Below, one piece after another: positions 19,170 through 28,283 of a stretch of 64,000 bases of DNA (positions within the stretch are counted from its first letter, which is position 1; every line of letters begins with the position of its first letter). The DNA is from Geminicoccaceae bacterium. GTDB lineage: Bacteria; Pseudomonadota; Alphaproteobacteria; Geminicoccales; Geminicoccaceae. A program made the translations under genes and the position numbers. Location of the stretch: the NCBI GenBank assembly GCA_028285265.1, contig JANQPX010000053.1, positions 1 to 64,000 of the forward strand. Direction: 5' to 3'. The notes under the pieces are model-generated. The model was given only the letters and a program-made list of their open reading frames with translations. It ran no database searches and had not been told where the DNA came from.

Positions 19170-19882
19170 AACGGTTCTATAAGACGACCGACATTGATGC
19201 CGTTGAGGGGGGCTTTCGCGTGTTGCTGGACGGTCGGCCGATGAAGACCCCGGCAAAGCAGACGCTGACCCTTCCTGTCGAGGGACTGGCTGTTGCGGTC
19301 GCGGAGGAGTGGGAAGCGCAGGTCGATGACATCCAGCCAGACCTCATGCCGATTACGCGGCTCGCCACCACGGCGCATGACCGTATGCCCTCCCGTCGCG
19401 CGGCGGCGGTCGACGAGGTCGCTCAATATGCCGAAACCGATCTGGTTTGTTATCGCGCCGCCCACCCGCCGGCACTGGTGCGTGAGCAGCATGAGGCCTG
19501 GCAGCCGGCGCTCGACTGGATGGCGAAGCGCTATGATATCGCGTTCGACGTCACGGAATCGTTGCTGCCGGTCTCGCAGCCAAGCGCAACACTGACGCGC
19601 ATTCGGAGCACGGTTGAAGCGATTGAGGATTGGCCGCTGGTTGGCGTCCATGGCGCGACGACCAGTTTAGGATCGATCGTGCTGGCCTTGGCTCTTTGGC
19701 ATGGTGAATTGGATGCCGACGCCGCTGTCGAGGCAAGCCTGGTGGATGCGCTTTTCGAGATCAAACAATGGGGTCAAGAACGAGACGCAACCCAACGACA
19801 TGAGGCGCTGCGCCGCGATGTGCGTGGTGCGGCGCGTTTTCTTGAACATCTACCACCCAACGATGTTACCAGAGCGTCCTGA
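19166..19882 (+). CDS. ATP12-family ATP synthase F1 assembly chaperone
   Basis: The 238-residue product matches ATP12: KRFYKTTDIDAVEGGFRVLL, DGRPMKTPAKQTLTLP, EEWEAQVDDIQPDLMPITRL and the C-domain SLGSIVLALALWHGEL. In mitochondria ATP12 chaperones the F1 alpha subunit; the bacterial homologue presumably assists F1 assembly in the cytoplasm. Its presence is a strong marker for Alphaproteobacteria. It is coupled to the HAD gene by an ATGA overlap. Confidence 0.94.
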   Translation: MKRFYKTTDIDAVEGGFRVLLDGRPMKTPAKQTLTLPVEGLAVAVAEEWEAQVDDIQPDLMPITRLATTAHDRMPSRRAAAVDEVAQYAETDLVCYRAAHPPALVREQHEAWQPALDWMAKRYDIAFDVTESLLPVSQPSATLTRIRSTVEAIEDWPLVGVHGATTSLGSIVLALALWHGELDADAAVEASLVDALFEIKQWGQERDATQRHEALRRDVRGAARFLEHLPPNDVTRAS

Positions 19883-19904
19883 TATGAAGAGTCGAGACTA
19901 AGCC

Positions 19905-20915
19905 ATGGCTGCGGCCTCATCGAAGACCGTCATTTACGCTGCCCTGATTGGCAATGGACTGATTGCCATCACGAAGTTCATCGCCGCAGCGCTGACCGGC
20001 AGTGCCGCCATGCTGTCGGAAGCCGTTCATTCCGTGGTCGACACGGGCAATCAGGGCCTCTTACTCTACGGCATCAAGCGCTCCAATCGTCCGCCAGATG
20101 ATGCCCATCCATTCGGCTATGGCATGGAGCTCTATTTTTGGGCCTTTGTCGTCGCTATCCTCATTTTCGCTGGCGGTGCGGGCATCTCAATCTATCACGG
20201 TGTTGAGAAAATCCTTCATCCCGAGCCGCTGTCCAGCGTTTATGTCAACTATATCGTCCTTGGCCTCGCGATGATCTTCGAAGCATTCGCTTGGTGGGTC
20301 GCCTTCAAGGCCTTTCGTGCCCAAAAGGGATCGCTTGGCTGGTTCGAAGCAGTCCGAAGGAGCAAGGACCCGGCCCTCTTCACCGTGCTGTTTGAGGATA
20401 GTGCCGCGATGCTCGGTCTCATCGTTGCTTTTGTCGGTATTGCTCTTGGACAAGCCTTCGGCATGCCGGTTCTGGATGGCGTCGCCTCCGTGCTGATCGG
20501 GGTGATTTTGGCACTGACGGCTGCCCTTCTAGCTTATGAGGCGAAAGGTCTTTTGATCGGTGAAGGTGTCGAGCTGGAAACGAAGCGTGGTATTGAAGGT
20601 GTGATCGCTCAACAGGAAGGCGTTTTTCGCTTGAATGAACTTCGAAGCATGCATCTCGGCCCCGAGGAGGTCCTGCTGACGGTCAGTGTTGACTTCACCA
20701 GCGACATGAGCGCCGATCAGGTCGAAGCAACCATCTCAAAGATGGAACGCGAGATCAAAGAACGCTATCCTGACGTGAGGCGCGTCTTTATCGAGGCGCA
20801 GCATTGGCGGGCGCATCAGGCCGACCGCATGGCGTCCCAACAGCAACCGTCGTCATCCGGTGACGAAGCTCTTTTAAAGACCGCTTCGTCGTCTCCGTCC
20901 TTAGAGGGTTCATGA
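19905..20915 (+). CDS. Cation diffusion facilitator (CDF) efflux transporter
   Basis: CDF proteins export divalent metals (Zn, Fe, Mn, Co) in exchange for protons. The 336-residue product has six predicted membrane helices. TM2 carries SEAVHSVVDTGNQ and TM5 carries FEDSAAMLGLIVAF, which hold the metal-binding Asp and His/Asp positions, and DAHPFGYGMELYFWAF precedes TM3. A cytoplasmic C domain (about 210-305) follows, then a Ser-rich tail. Metal specificity cannot be read. It overlaps the acetyltransferase gene by 4 bases. Confidence 0.93.
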   Translation: MAAASSKTVIYAALIGNGLIAITKFIAAALTGSAAMLSEAVHSVVDTGNQGLLLYGIKRSNRPPDDAHPFGYGMELYFWAFVVAILIFAGGAGISIYHGVEKILHPEPLSSVYVNYIVLGLAMIFEAFAWWVAFKAFRAQKGSLGWFEAVRRSKDPALFTVLFEDSAAMLGLIVAFVGIALGQAFGMPVLDGVASVLIGVILALTAALLAYEAKGLLIGEGVELETKRGIEGVIAQQEGVFRLNELRSMHLGPEEVLLTVSVDFTSDMSADQVEATISKMEREIKERYPDVRRVFIEAQHWRAHQADRMASQQQPSSSGDEALLKTASSSPSLEGS

Positions 20916-21436
20916 ACGATATCGCGACGCCTGGCTCGACGATTGAAACGGCAAGGCTTCTGCTCTCGCCACTCAATGAGACACATGCCGGCGATTTCGA
21001 GAGCCTGTTTCGTAATGATTGGGAAGCCATCAAGCAGACCGGTCAGATCCCCTTTCCCGCGACCAAAGAAGCCATGCAGATTTGGATCGCGAAGTGCAGC
21101 ATACCAGGCAGTCACGCCTTTTGCGTGAGTACGAAAGTCAATGGTCAGTCGATCGGCGTTGTCGGGTTTGGCGGTAGCCATGCGATCTCGGAGCTCGGCT
21201 ATATTCTCGGTCGTGCTTTTTGGGGACAGGGTTATGCCACGGAAGCCGTGAAGGCCATGGTCGGGCTTGCGCGCAGCTTTGGCCTTGGTGGGCTCCAGGC
21301 CTATAGCTTTGTCGAAAATCCAGCATCGGCTAGAGTGTTGGAGAAAGCCGGCTTTTCGAACATGGGAACGATCGTTCGCGAGTATCCCAAGCGCGGAGGG
21401 ATGCGGCGCGTGATGCACTTCAGAACGATTTTGTAG
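20912..21436 (+). CDS. GNAT-family N-acetyltransferase (RimJ/RimL-like)
   Basis: The 174-residue protein has the RimJ-type layout: IETARLLLSPLNETHAGDF at the N terminus, ELGYILGRAFWGQGYATEA (about 91-109) with the acetyl-CoA-binding Gln/Gly loop, and ENPASARVLEKAGFSNMG near the end. It should acetylate an amine using acetyl-CoA; the acceptor (ribosomal protein, antibiotic or small molecule) is unknown. It is coupled to the CDF gene by an overlapping start. Confidence 0.9.
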   Translation: MNDIATPGSTIETARLLLSPLNETHAGDFESLFRNDWEAIKQTGQIPFPATKEAMQIWIAKCSIPGSHAFCVSTKVNGQSIGVVGFGGSHAISELGYILGRAFWGQGYATEAVKAMVGLARSFGLGGLQAYSFVENPASARVLEKAGFSNMGTIVREYPKRGGMRRVMHFRTIL

Positions 21437-21482
21437 AGTCAGAACGCGCAGTCTGTGCAAGCCGGCGCTAAGGAGCAAGTCC

Positions 21483-22502
21483 ATGGATTATCGAAAGCTC
21501 GGAAGAAGCGGCCTCATGGTGTCGCCACTATGTCTCGGCACCATGATGTTTGGCGGACAGACCAGTGAACCAGCCTCGGCACGCATTATCGAGAAGGCGC
21601 GCTATCACGGCCTGAACTTCATCGACACGGCCGACGCCTACAATGAGGGGCGTTCGGAGGAAGTGGTCGGACGTGCGATCCGCGCCGATCGCGATCATTG
21701 GATCCTCGCCACCAAGATGTGTAACCAAATGGGGCCGGGCCCCAACCGGTCAGGCCTGTCGCGTCGGTACATGTTTCAAGCGGCCGATGCGTCGCTCAAG
21801 CGGCTCGGTACCGATTGGATCGATGTCATGTATCTCCATAAGGAGGACAATGACACGCCGCTGGAAGAGACCATCGGTGCCATCGCTGATTTGATCCGAA
21901 GCGGGAAGATTCGGTATTTCGGTTTGTCCAATTTTCGAAGCTGGCGGGTCGCTACAATCTGCGACCTCTGCGATCGCATTGGTATTGATCGACCTGTGGT
22001 CAGCCAGCCCTATTACAACGCTATGAATCGTATGCCCGAGGTCGAGCATCTGCCGGCTTGTGACTATTTTGGTCTGGGCGTGGTCCCGTACAGCCCGCTT
22101 GCGCGGGGAGTCCTGACCGGCAAATATCAGCCGGGCGAGAAGCCAGCCGAGGAAACGCGAGCTGGCCGACGTGACAAGCGTATGATGCAAAGTGAATGGC
22201 GTGACGAGAGCTTGGTGATTGCGCAAAAAGTGCGCGCTCACGCCGAAGCTTGTGGTATCACGCCAGGCCAGTTCGCGGTCGCCTGGGTGTTGAACAATCA
22301 GATCATAACCGCGCCCATAGCTGGGCCGCGGACGGAGGAGCAGTACGACGACTATATCAAGGCCCTCAATTATAGTTTTACTCCCGAAGATGAGGCGCTG
22401 ATCGATAGCTTGGTCGCCACCGGGCACCCATCGACACCTGGCTATAACGACCCTGCCTATCCGATTACCGGTCGCCCGACTTGGACGACGGCAGCAACAT
22501 GA
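21483..22502 (+). CDS. Aldo/keto reductase
   Basis: A 339-residue NADPH-dependent oxidoreductase of the AKR superfamily, in the YajO/Tas-like group. YRKLGRSGLMVSPLCLGTM, the catalytic Asp/Tyr in NFIDTADAYNEG, the Lys in ATKM and the His in YLHKED are all present. KIRYFGLSNF and YSPLARGVLTGKY follow, and the C-terminal NADPH loop is APIAGPRTEEQ. The carbonyl substrate is not deducible. It stands 46 bases after the GNAT gene and 16 before the ABC pair. Confidence 0.93.
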   Translation: MDYRKLGRSGLMVSPLCLGTMMFGGQTSEPASARIIEKARYHGLNFIDTADAYNEGRSEEVVGRAIRADRDHWILATKMCNQMGPGPNRSGLSRRYMFQAADASLKRLGTDWIDVMYLHKEDNDTPLEETIGAIADLIRSGKIRYFGLSNFRSWRVATICDLCDRIGIDRPVVSQPYYNAMNRMPEVEHLPACDYFGLGVVPYSPLARGVLTGKYQPGEKPAEETRAGRRDKRMMQSEWRDESLVIAQKVRAHAEACGITPGQFAVAWVLNNQIITAPIAGPRTEEQYDDYIKALNYSFTPEDEALIDSLVATGHPSTPGYNDPAYPITGRPTWTTAAT

Positions 22503-22518
22503 TCTTGCTGCGCGCGTC

Positions 22519-23424
22519 ATGACAGACAGGCATCCCGTCATTGAGGCCATCGGTCTCGAGAAACGCTACGGTGCGTTTGAGGCGGTGCGTGGGATTGACC
22601 TCACCGTGCCCAAGGGCCGTTGCATTGGCCTGCTAGGTCCCAATGGTGCCGGCAAGACCACAACAATGCGGATGATCATGGGACTGACCACAGTCACAGG
22701 GGGCAGTCTTTCCGTTTTCGGCAAGCCGGTTGAGGCGATTGATCGGGCTGATCGTGCCCGGATAGGCTTGGTCCCGCAGGAGGATAACCTCGATCCCGAA
22801 CTGTTGGTTCGGCAAAATCTCGAAGTTTATGGCCGGTACTTCAAGTTACCATCGACCCTGATCAACAAACGTGTGCCCGAGCTTCTTGCCTTCATGGAGT
22901 TGGCGGAGAAGGCGGACCAGAGCGTCATGCAGCTTTCAGGAGGCATGAAGCGGCGTCTGGTGATCGCACGCGCCCTGATCGGCGACCCGGAGCTGGTGAT
23001 TCTTGATGAGCCCACGACTGGTTTGGATCCGCAAGCCCGTGTCTTGATCTGGAAACAGCTGCAAGCGCTGAAACGTGAGGGCAAGACGCTGCTTTTGACC
23101 ACCCATTACATGGACGAGGCGGAGCGTTTATCAGACCACATCGTGATCATTGACGGCGGCAAGATCCTGACTGAGGGAACGCCAGCCGATCTGATCCGCG
23201 AACATGTTTGCGGGCATGTGTTCGATGTCCAAAAGCCGTTGCCGCAGGCGCTTTCCAACGGTCGCTTCGAGTCGGAAGATATCGGTGACTCGGTCCTCTT
23301 CTACGTCGAAGAGACCGATGAGCTTCGCCGCGCGCTTCCCGCTGACGCAGCTTATCTTCATCGTCCCGCAAATCTTGAAGATGTCTTTCTCCGTCTCACC
23401 GGCCGAAAGCTCAGGGAGAACTAA
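22519..23424 (+). CDS. ABC-2 type exporter, ATP-binding protein (NodI/CcmA-like)
   Basis: The 301-residue ATPase has Walker A GPNGAGKT (about 38-45), signature QLSGGMKRRLVIARALIGDP, and Walker B LVILDEPTTGLDPQAR. The C-terminal domain of about 70 residues is typical of NodI/DrrA-type export ATPases. It pairs with the downstream permease, whose start overlaps its stop by one base, to form a homodimeric exporter. Substrate (polysaccharide, lipid or drug) is unknown; nod genes are absent here, so NodI is a family likeness only. Confidence 0.93.
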   Translation: MTDRHPVIEAIGLEKRYGAFEAVRGIDLTVPKGRCIGLLGPNGAGKTTTMRMIMGLTTVTGGSLSVFGKPVEAIDRADRARIGLVPQEDNLDPELLVRQNLEVYGRYFKLPSTLINKRVPELLAFMELAEKADQSVMQLSGGMKRRLVIARALIGDPELVILDEPTTGLDPQARVLIWKQLQALKREGKTLLLTTHYMDEAERLSDHIVIIDGGKILTEGTPADLIREHVCGHVFDVQKPLPQALSNGRFESEDIGDSVLFYVEETDELRRALPADAAYLHRPANLEDVFLRLTGRKLREN

Positions 23425-24206
23425 TGGAACGGATCATCGAGCGCGTTCCCTATTCCTTGGCGGTCTGGTGGCGTCACTTTCTGGTGTGGCAGAAGACCAT
23501 CTGGTCATCGCTTGCGCTTCAGATGGTCAATCCTGTCCTTTATCTTTTTGCGTTTGGTTTCGGCCTAGGAGCCGTCATTAGCGATATGGGTGGGCTCGAT
23601 TATCTCGCTTTTGTCGTGCCCGGCATGATGGCCTATTCCTTAATGTTTACAACGAGTTTTGAGGCAACGATCTCGGCCTATTCCAGGCTTACGATGCAAC
23701 AAACCTGGAGCGCCATCCTGGCAACGCCCGTTTCCTTGTTGGAACTGATGCTGGGCGAAGCGGCATGGGGGATCGCGAAGGGGCTGTTGTCCGCGTTCGG
23801 GGTCGTGGTTGTCGGTTACATCTGGGGCGGGATCGACTCGCTCCCCGGAGCGATTTTAAGTTTTGTCGTGCTGGCGGTTGCCGGTTTTACCTTCTCCGCC
23901 TGTGGGCTAGCGGCCACCGCGCATGCGAGAAATTGGGAGTTCATCAGCTATTTCATGACGTTTTGGGTCACACCCAACTTCATCTTTTCGGGCGTTTTCT
24001 TTTCGATTGATCGCTTCCCTAATTATGTCGAAGCGCTGAGTTGGCTTCTGCCGACCACCCACCTGATCGCGATTGTCCGGCCGCTGACTGCGGGGCAATC
24101 ACTCGATCTCTTGATGACGCTGGTCCATCTCGCAATGCTTTTGCTTTTGGGGGGCGTGATGTTTTGGCTTGCTTATCGAAAGCTGAAGTCCCGGATGTTC
24201 GATTAA
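23424..24206 (+). CDS. ABC-2 type exporter, permease protein (NodJ-like)
   Basis: This 260-residue membrane protein has six hydrophobic helices and ABC-2 features: a YLAFVVPGMMAYSLMFTTSF segment after TM2, the TWSAILATPVSLLELMLGE coupling region, and WLLPTTHLIAIVRPLTAG near the end. It forms the channel for the adjacent ATPase. A convergent minus-strand operon ends 66 bases downstream with no clear terminator between them. Confidence 0.92.
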   Translation: MERIIERVPYSLAVWWRHFLVWQKTIWSSLALQMVNPVLYLFAFGFGLGAVISDMGGLDYLAFVVPGMMAYSLMFTTSFEATISAYSRLTMQQTWSAILATPVSLLELMLGEAAWGIAKGLLSAFGVVVVGYIWGGIDSLPGAILSFVVLAVAGFTFSACGLAATAHARNWEFISYFMTFWVTPNFIFSGVFFSIDRFPNYVEALSWLLPTTHLIAIVRPLTAGQSLDLLMTLVHLAMLLLLGGVMFWLAYRKLKSRMFD

Positions 24207-24271
24207 TCAGCGTGTACGGCATCGCCTCGGCAAAAAGGGCCGGGCCGGTCAAACGAAGCCCATGGAACCGT

Positions 24272-25354
24272 TCAACCTCGCAACATGCGAACATCGACTT
24301 GATCGATGCTGATCCAGCACGGATCGCCTGTGTGTAACCTTTCCGGGTGGTCGCCTCGACCGTGCGGCCGATGACAGACGATCTGGCGATCCGAGGGCAG
24401 GCGAATATAGACATGGCTCGCCTCACCAAAGAAAGCCTGCTGGTCGATCGTACCTTGGCGTATGATCCCGGTTGTCTGTGGTTGTTCACGGAAGAGGTCG
24501 ATCTTTTCCGGTCGAACCGCGATCTCGACCTTGCCGATGCCTTCGCCATCATCCGGCAGGCAGAGCTCGCCCAGATCGGCTGAGGCGATTGTGAGCTCGC
24601 CTTGCGATGCCGATGTCACGGTCGCGTCGAAGAAATTGGTCTTACCGATGAAGTCAGCCACCATACGGCAGTTGGGTTGATCGTAGAGCTCGCCCGGTGG
24701 TGCCACTTGCAATAGCTTTCCTTGATCCATAACAGCGATGCGATCGGCCATCGAGAGGGCTTCTTCCTGATCATGGGTCACGATCACAAAGGTAATGCCG
24801 ACTTCGTGCTGCAGCCGCACGAGCTCGAGTTGCATCTCCTCGCGAAGCTTGCGGTCAAGGGCTGAAAGCGGCTCGTCAAGCAGAAGAACTTTGGGGCGTT
24901 TGATGAGCGCGCGCGCGAGGGCCACCCGTTGACGTTGACCGCCCGAGAGCTGATTGGGCTTTCTCGACCCGTATCCCTCGAGTCGTACCATATGAAGCGC
25001 CTCGTCGACCCTAGGGCCGATCTCTGCTTTCGGCGTGCCGGTGACAACAAGACCATAAGCGACATTGTCGGCGACCGTCATATGGGGGAAGACGGCGTAG
25101 GATTGAAAGACCATATTGACCGGCCGTCGGTTGGGCGGAACCGAGGTCATGTCGTCACCATCAAGCGTCAGGCGTCCGACATTGGGCTGTTCAAAGCCGG
25201 CGATCATACGCAGAAGGGTGGTCTTGCCGCAGCCGCTCGGCCCGAGAAGGGCGAAGAATTCGTTCGGGTGAATATTGAGTGAGACGTCGTCGACGGCGGT
25301 GGTCTCACCAAACGTCTTCGTGACGTTGTCGATGGCAATCATCGGCGGTGTCAT
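24272..25354 (-). CDS. potG: Polyamine ABC transporter, ATP-binding protein (PotG/PotA-like)
   Basis: The 360-residue ATPase shows Walker A GPSGCGKT (38-45), Q-loop [12 protein letters not shown], signature [16 protein letters not shown] and Walker [13 protein letters not shown], then a C-terminal TOBE domain (about 285-355). It is the last gene of the minus-strand polyamine cluster and powers import by the two permeases upstream. Its start overlaps the preceding permease stop by 4 bases. The Pot versus other spermidine/putrescine-type assignment rests on neighbours puuA and puuD. Confidence 0.92.
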   Translation of the reverse strand: MTPPMIAIDNVTKTFGETTAVDDVSLNIHPNEFFALLGPSGCGKTTLLRMIAGFEQPNVGRLTLDGDDMTSVPPNRRPVNMVFQSYAVFPHMTVADNVAYGLVVTGTPKAEIGPRVDEALHMVRLEGYGSRKPNQLSGGQRQRVALARALIKRPKVLLLDEPLSALDRKLREEMQLELVRLQHEVGITFVIVTHDQEEALSMADRIAVMDQGKLLQVAPPGELYDQPNCRMVADFIGKTNFFDATVTSASQGELTIASADLGELCLPDDGEGIGKVEIAVRPEKIDLFREQPQTTGIIRQGTIDQQAFFGEASHVYIRLPSDRQIVCHRPHGRGDHPERLHTGDPCWISIDQVDVRMLRG

Positions 25355-26178
25355 TTGGCAAGCTCCGCATCGGGCTTTTGTAGCCGCATGGCAATCAGCG
25401 TCAGAATGATGGTAATGACGATTAAGATGGTTGACGCGGCATTGACTTCAGGCGTCGCGCCGAAGCGAACCATGGAATAGACCTTCACCGGAAAGGTCAG
25501 CGTTTCCGGACCTGAGGTGAAGAATGTGATCACGAAGTCATCAAGCGACAGTGTCATGGCGAGCAGCGCACCGGCGATCAATCCAGGCTTCATGTAGGGA
25601 ATCGTGACCCGCCAAAGGGTTTGCCATTCGGACGCGCCAAGATCCTTTGACGCCTCTTCAAGGGAACGGTCGAAACCGGCGAGGCGCGCGCGCACGACGA
25701 TGGCGACGAAGGGGAAGCAGAAGGCGACATGACCGATCGTTATGGCCGATAGGGACAAAGGCCAGGGAAGACCTGTGGGCCAGCCTATTCGGATAAAGAA
25801 TGCCATCAGCGCGACGCCCATACAGATTTCAGGGATGACAATGGGGAGCGCCATCGACCCTTCCGTGGCAGCTCGACCGGGAAAGCGAAAGCGCCAAAGT
25901 GCGAGGGCTGTCAGCGTCCCCAGAATCGTACTGATCACTGTTGCAACCAAGGCGATGACGAGGCTGTTGGTGAAGGCTTCGATCAGGGAGTCGTTGTTGA
26001 AGGCTTTGACATAATAGTCGAGTGTAAAGCCGCGCCAGACAATGTTGCGTTTGCTGTCGTTAAAACTGAAAAGAACAAGGATGATGATCGGTGCGTAAAG
26101 AAAGAGGAATGTTGCCGCCATCCAAAGCCTTAGCCAGACCTTTCGATGGTAATCCAATGGTCCGGCTTTTTCAGGCAT
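25351..26178 (-). CDS. potI: Polyamine ABC transporter, permease (PotI/PotC-like)
   Basis: I place the start at 26178 ([13 protein letters not shown]), overlapping the previous permease stop by 8 bases; an upstream start at 26208 would overlap more. The 275-residue product has six membrane helices and the EAA loop [20 protein letters not shown] (about 165-185), where it docks the ATPase. It forms a heterodimer with the PotH-like protein in the inner membrane. Confidence 0.92.
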   Translation of the reverse strand: MPEKAGPLDYHRKVWLRLWMAATFLFLYAPIIILVLFSFNDSKRNIVWRGFTLDYYVKAFNNDSLIEAFTNSLVIALVATVISTILGTLTALALWRFRFPGRAATEGSMALPIVIPEICMGVALMAFFIRIGWPTGLPWPLSLSAITIGHVAFCFPFVAIVVRARLAGFDRSLEEASKDLGASEWQTLWRVTIPYMKPGLIAGALLAMTLSLDDFVITFFTSGPETLTFPVKVYSMVRFGATPEVNAASTILIVITIILTLIAMRLQKPDAELAK

Positions 26179-27064
26179 CGTCACGGTCCCAATAGGAGCG
26201 AAGAGCAAGTGCGATGAAGGTCAGATAAAGCAACAGAAAGGACATGGCCGCGCCTAAGGGCCAATTGTTCGCGGCTTTGAACTGGCGTTCAATAACATTG
26301 CCGATCATCTGGCTGTCCGGCCCGCCCAGAAGATCGGGAATCAAGAACATGCCGAGCGCGGGGATGAAAACCAAGATAATGCCGGAGATAATGCCGGGCA
26401 GCGCGAGCGGAATGACGATGCTGGCGATCGTTCGAAACTGACCAGCGCCAAGATCGAGACTTGCTTCGAGATAAGACCGATCAAGGCGCTCCAACGACGC
26501 GTAGAGCGGTAGGACCATGAAGGGGAGGTACACATAGACGATACCAATCACGACGGCAGCGTCATTATAGAGTAGCGCGACGGGCTGATATCGGGGGAGG
26601 GCGCCGATCCCGACCATGTCGGTTACCGCACTCACGGAGTCCCAGACGGCCTCTAATCCGAAATTGACATAGCCTCGCGTGCGAAGGACCGCGATCATCG
26701 CGTAGGTACGGATCAGAAGATTGGTCCAAAAGGGCAGAATGACCAGCAAGAGCAGAATCGGCTTGAGCCGCGGTGGCGCAAAGCTGATCGCGAGGGCCAC
26801 GGGAAAGCCGATGATCAGGGCAAGGGCGGTTGCTGTCGCGGCAATCCAAAGCGATTTCCAGAAGATCTTGAGATAAAGCGGATCAAACGCTTCGATATAG
26901 TTCGAGAACGTTCCGGTAATCGCAATGTCGACCACACCGGTGCGTTCCCCAAAGGAGAACGCCCAGATCAGCGATAATGGCGCTAAGAAGAAGAGAACGA
27001 GCCAAAGCGCGCCTGGTAATAAAAACGCCCAGAAAACAAGTGGATGCTGACGCCAGCTCTCCAT
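26171..27064 (-). CDS. potH: Polyamine ABC transporter, permease (PotH/PotB-like)
   Basis: The 297-residue protein has six membrane helices; PFWTNLLIRTYAMIAVL lies mid-protein, and the EAA loop LEASLDLGAGQFRTIASIVI comes at about 198-217. Such proteins form half of the membrane pore in spermidine/putrescine importers. It lies 24 bases downstream of the binding-protein gene and is coupled to the second permease. Confidence 0.92.
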   Translation of the reverse strand: MESWRQHPLVFWAFLLPGALWLVLFFLAPLSLIWAFSFGERTGVVDIAITGTFSNYIEAFDPLYLKIFWKSLWIAATATALALIIGFPVALAISFAPPRLKPILLLLVILPFWTNLLIRTYAMIAVLRTRGYVNFGLEAVWDSVSAVTDMVGIGALPRYQPVALLYNDAAVVIGIVYVYLPFMVLPLYASLERLDRSYLEASLDLGAGQFRTIASIVIPLALPGIISGIILVFIPALGMFLIPDLLGGPDSQMIGNVIERQFKAANNWPLGAAMSFLLLYLTFIALALRSYWDRDDA

Positions 27065-27088
27065 CGACTCAGCGGAAGTGAACGATCG

Positions 27089-28171
27089 TCACGCCGCGAG
27101 CACGCGGGTCAGAGCCTTTTCCTTGAGATCGTCTTTCACCGGGTCGAACACCGCGACTTCACACCGCTCCAGCGTTTCCTTCGACGGGTAGATCGACGTG
27201 TTATTGCGATCTTCTTCCGGGATAAATTCAAGAGCGGCCGCATTGGGGCAGGGATACTTGATCTCGGATGCGATCTCGCCGTGAACTTCTGCGTCGAGGA
27301 TGTAGTTGATGAAGTCGTGGGCGCCGTCGGGATTGGGACCATCCTTCGGGATGCACATGGTATCCTCCCAAAGAATGCTTCCTTCCTCCGGCACGATGTA
27401 AGCGAGGTCGTCGTCCTCTTCCATGACTTGAAGGATGTCGCCGTTCCATTCCATGCAGACATCCACCTCACCGGCGATCAGAAGATCTTGTCCGGTATCC
27501 GGCGCAAACGCTTTGATATTGGGTTTCGCCTTGATCAACGCTTCAGCGGCAGCGTCGATCTCCGCCGGATCCGAAGAATTCAAGGATAGCCCCAGATATT
27601 TGAGCGCCACCTCGATCACATCACTGTCGTTTAAGAGGGACATCCGGCCTGCATATTGATCGGAGTCGAAGAGATCCGCCCAAGCCTTCGGTTCCTGTCC
27701 CTCTGTCGCCGACTTTCTGAAGCCGACACCGATCGTACCCCAAAAATAGGGCATGGAGTATTTGCGGCCGGGATCGAATTCCGGCTCGACAAAAGCCGGA
27801 TCGAGATTGGCCATATTCGGGATCTTGCTATGGTCCAACTCGGCCAGTCGATCCGCTGCGACCAGTCGCTCGACGAAGTCATTGGACGGGAAGATAACGT
27901 CATACCCAGGATTACCTTCGCGCAGTTTGGCAAACAACTCGTCATTACTTGCGAAGAGATCATAGCGTACGTCCGTACCGGTCGCGTCGGTGAAGTTCGC
28001 AACCGTGTTTTCACCGATATAGGTATCCCAGTTATAGACGTTGACCTGACCGCCTTGGGCGAAACTGGTGCGGCTCATCGCCGGCAGTACCGTGGCGACC
28101 GCAACGGAGCTTTGAAGAAAGCGGCGCCGGTGCGTAGCAAAACGGCTCGTCAGAGGGCGGGGGCGCGGCAT
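27089..28171 (-). CDS. potF: Polyamine ABC transporter, periplasmic binding protein (PotF/PotD-like)
   Basis: The 360-residue protein starts with a Tat-type signal (HRRRFLQSSVAVATVLPAM, residues 14-32; cleavage likely near SFAQ-GG). It continues as a PotD/PotF-like solute-binding protein: VNVYNWDTYIGENTVANF, YDVIFPSNDFVERL, MPYFWGTIGVGFRK and a late MCIPKDGPNPDGAHDFINYI segment. It should capture putrescine or a related polyamine in the periplasm. Tat export, rather than Sec, is an inference from the RRRFLQ motif. A palindrome lies about 50-75 bases upstream. Confidence 0.92.
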   Translation of the reverse strand: MPRPRPLTSRFATHRRRFLQSSVAVATVLPAMSRTSFAQGGQVNVYNWDTYIGENTVANFTDATGTDVRYDLFASNDELFAKLREGNPGYDVIFPSNDFVERLVAADRLAELDHSKIPNMANLDPAFVEPEFDPGRKYSMPYFWGTIGVGFRKSATEGQEPKAWADLFDSDQYAGRMSLLNDSDVIEVALKYLGLSLNSSDPAEIDAAAEALIKAKPNIKAFAPDTGQDLLIAGEVDVCMEWNGDILQVMEEDDDLAYIVPEEGSILWEDTMCIPKDGPNPDGAHDFINYILDAEVHGEIASEIKYPCPNAAALEFIPEEDRNNTSIYPSKETLERCEVAVFDPVKDDLKEKALTRVLAA

Positions 28172-28212
28172 GGCGGATCTCCGATGGGCAGTGTCGACCG
28201 TGGCGGGTCGAG

Positions 28213-28246
28213 CTTGTTGATCTTGTTGGAGAATATCTTCAACAAG
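28213..28246. promoter_or_regulatory. Palindrome with extra half-site upstream of potF, operator candidate
   Basis: CTTGTTG (28222-28228) and CAACAAG (28240-28246) are perfect inverted repeats; inner GAGA and TCTT extend the symmetry with one mismatch, giving a 25-base near-palindrome. A third copy of CTTGTTG (28213-28219) lies beside it in direct orientation. No T run follows on the minus strand, so an operator for the transport genes seems more likely than a terminator. The regulator is not in the window. Confidence 0.5.
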
Positions 28247-28283
28247 CCTCTGTCCATGTCAACGATGACGAGCAGCCACCGGC

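Noticed and set aside
22519-24206. Nodulation factor exporter NodIJ
   Set aside because: Family likeness only; no other nod genes are present, so the exporter is left unnamed.
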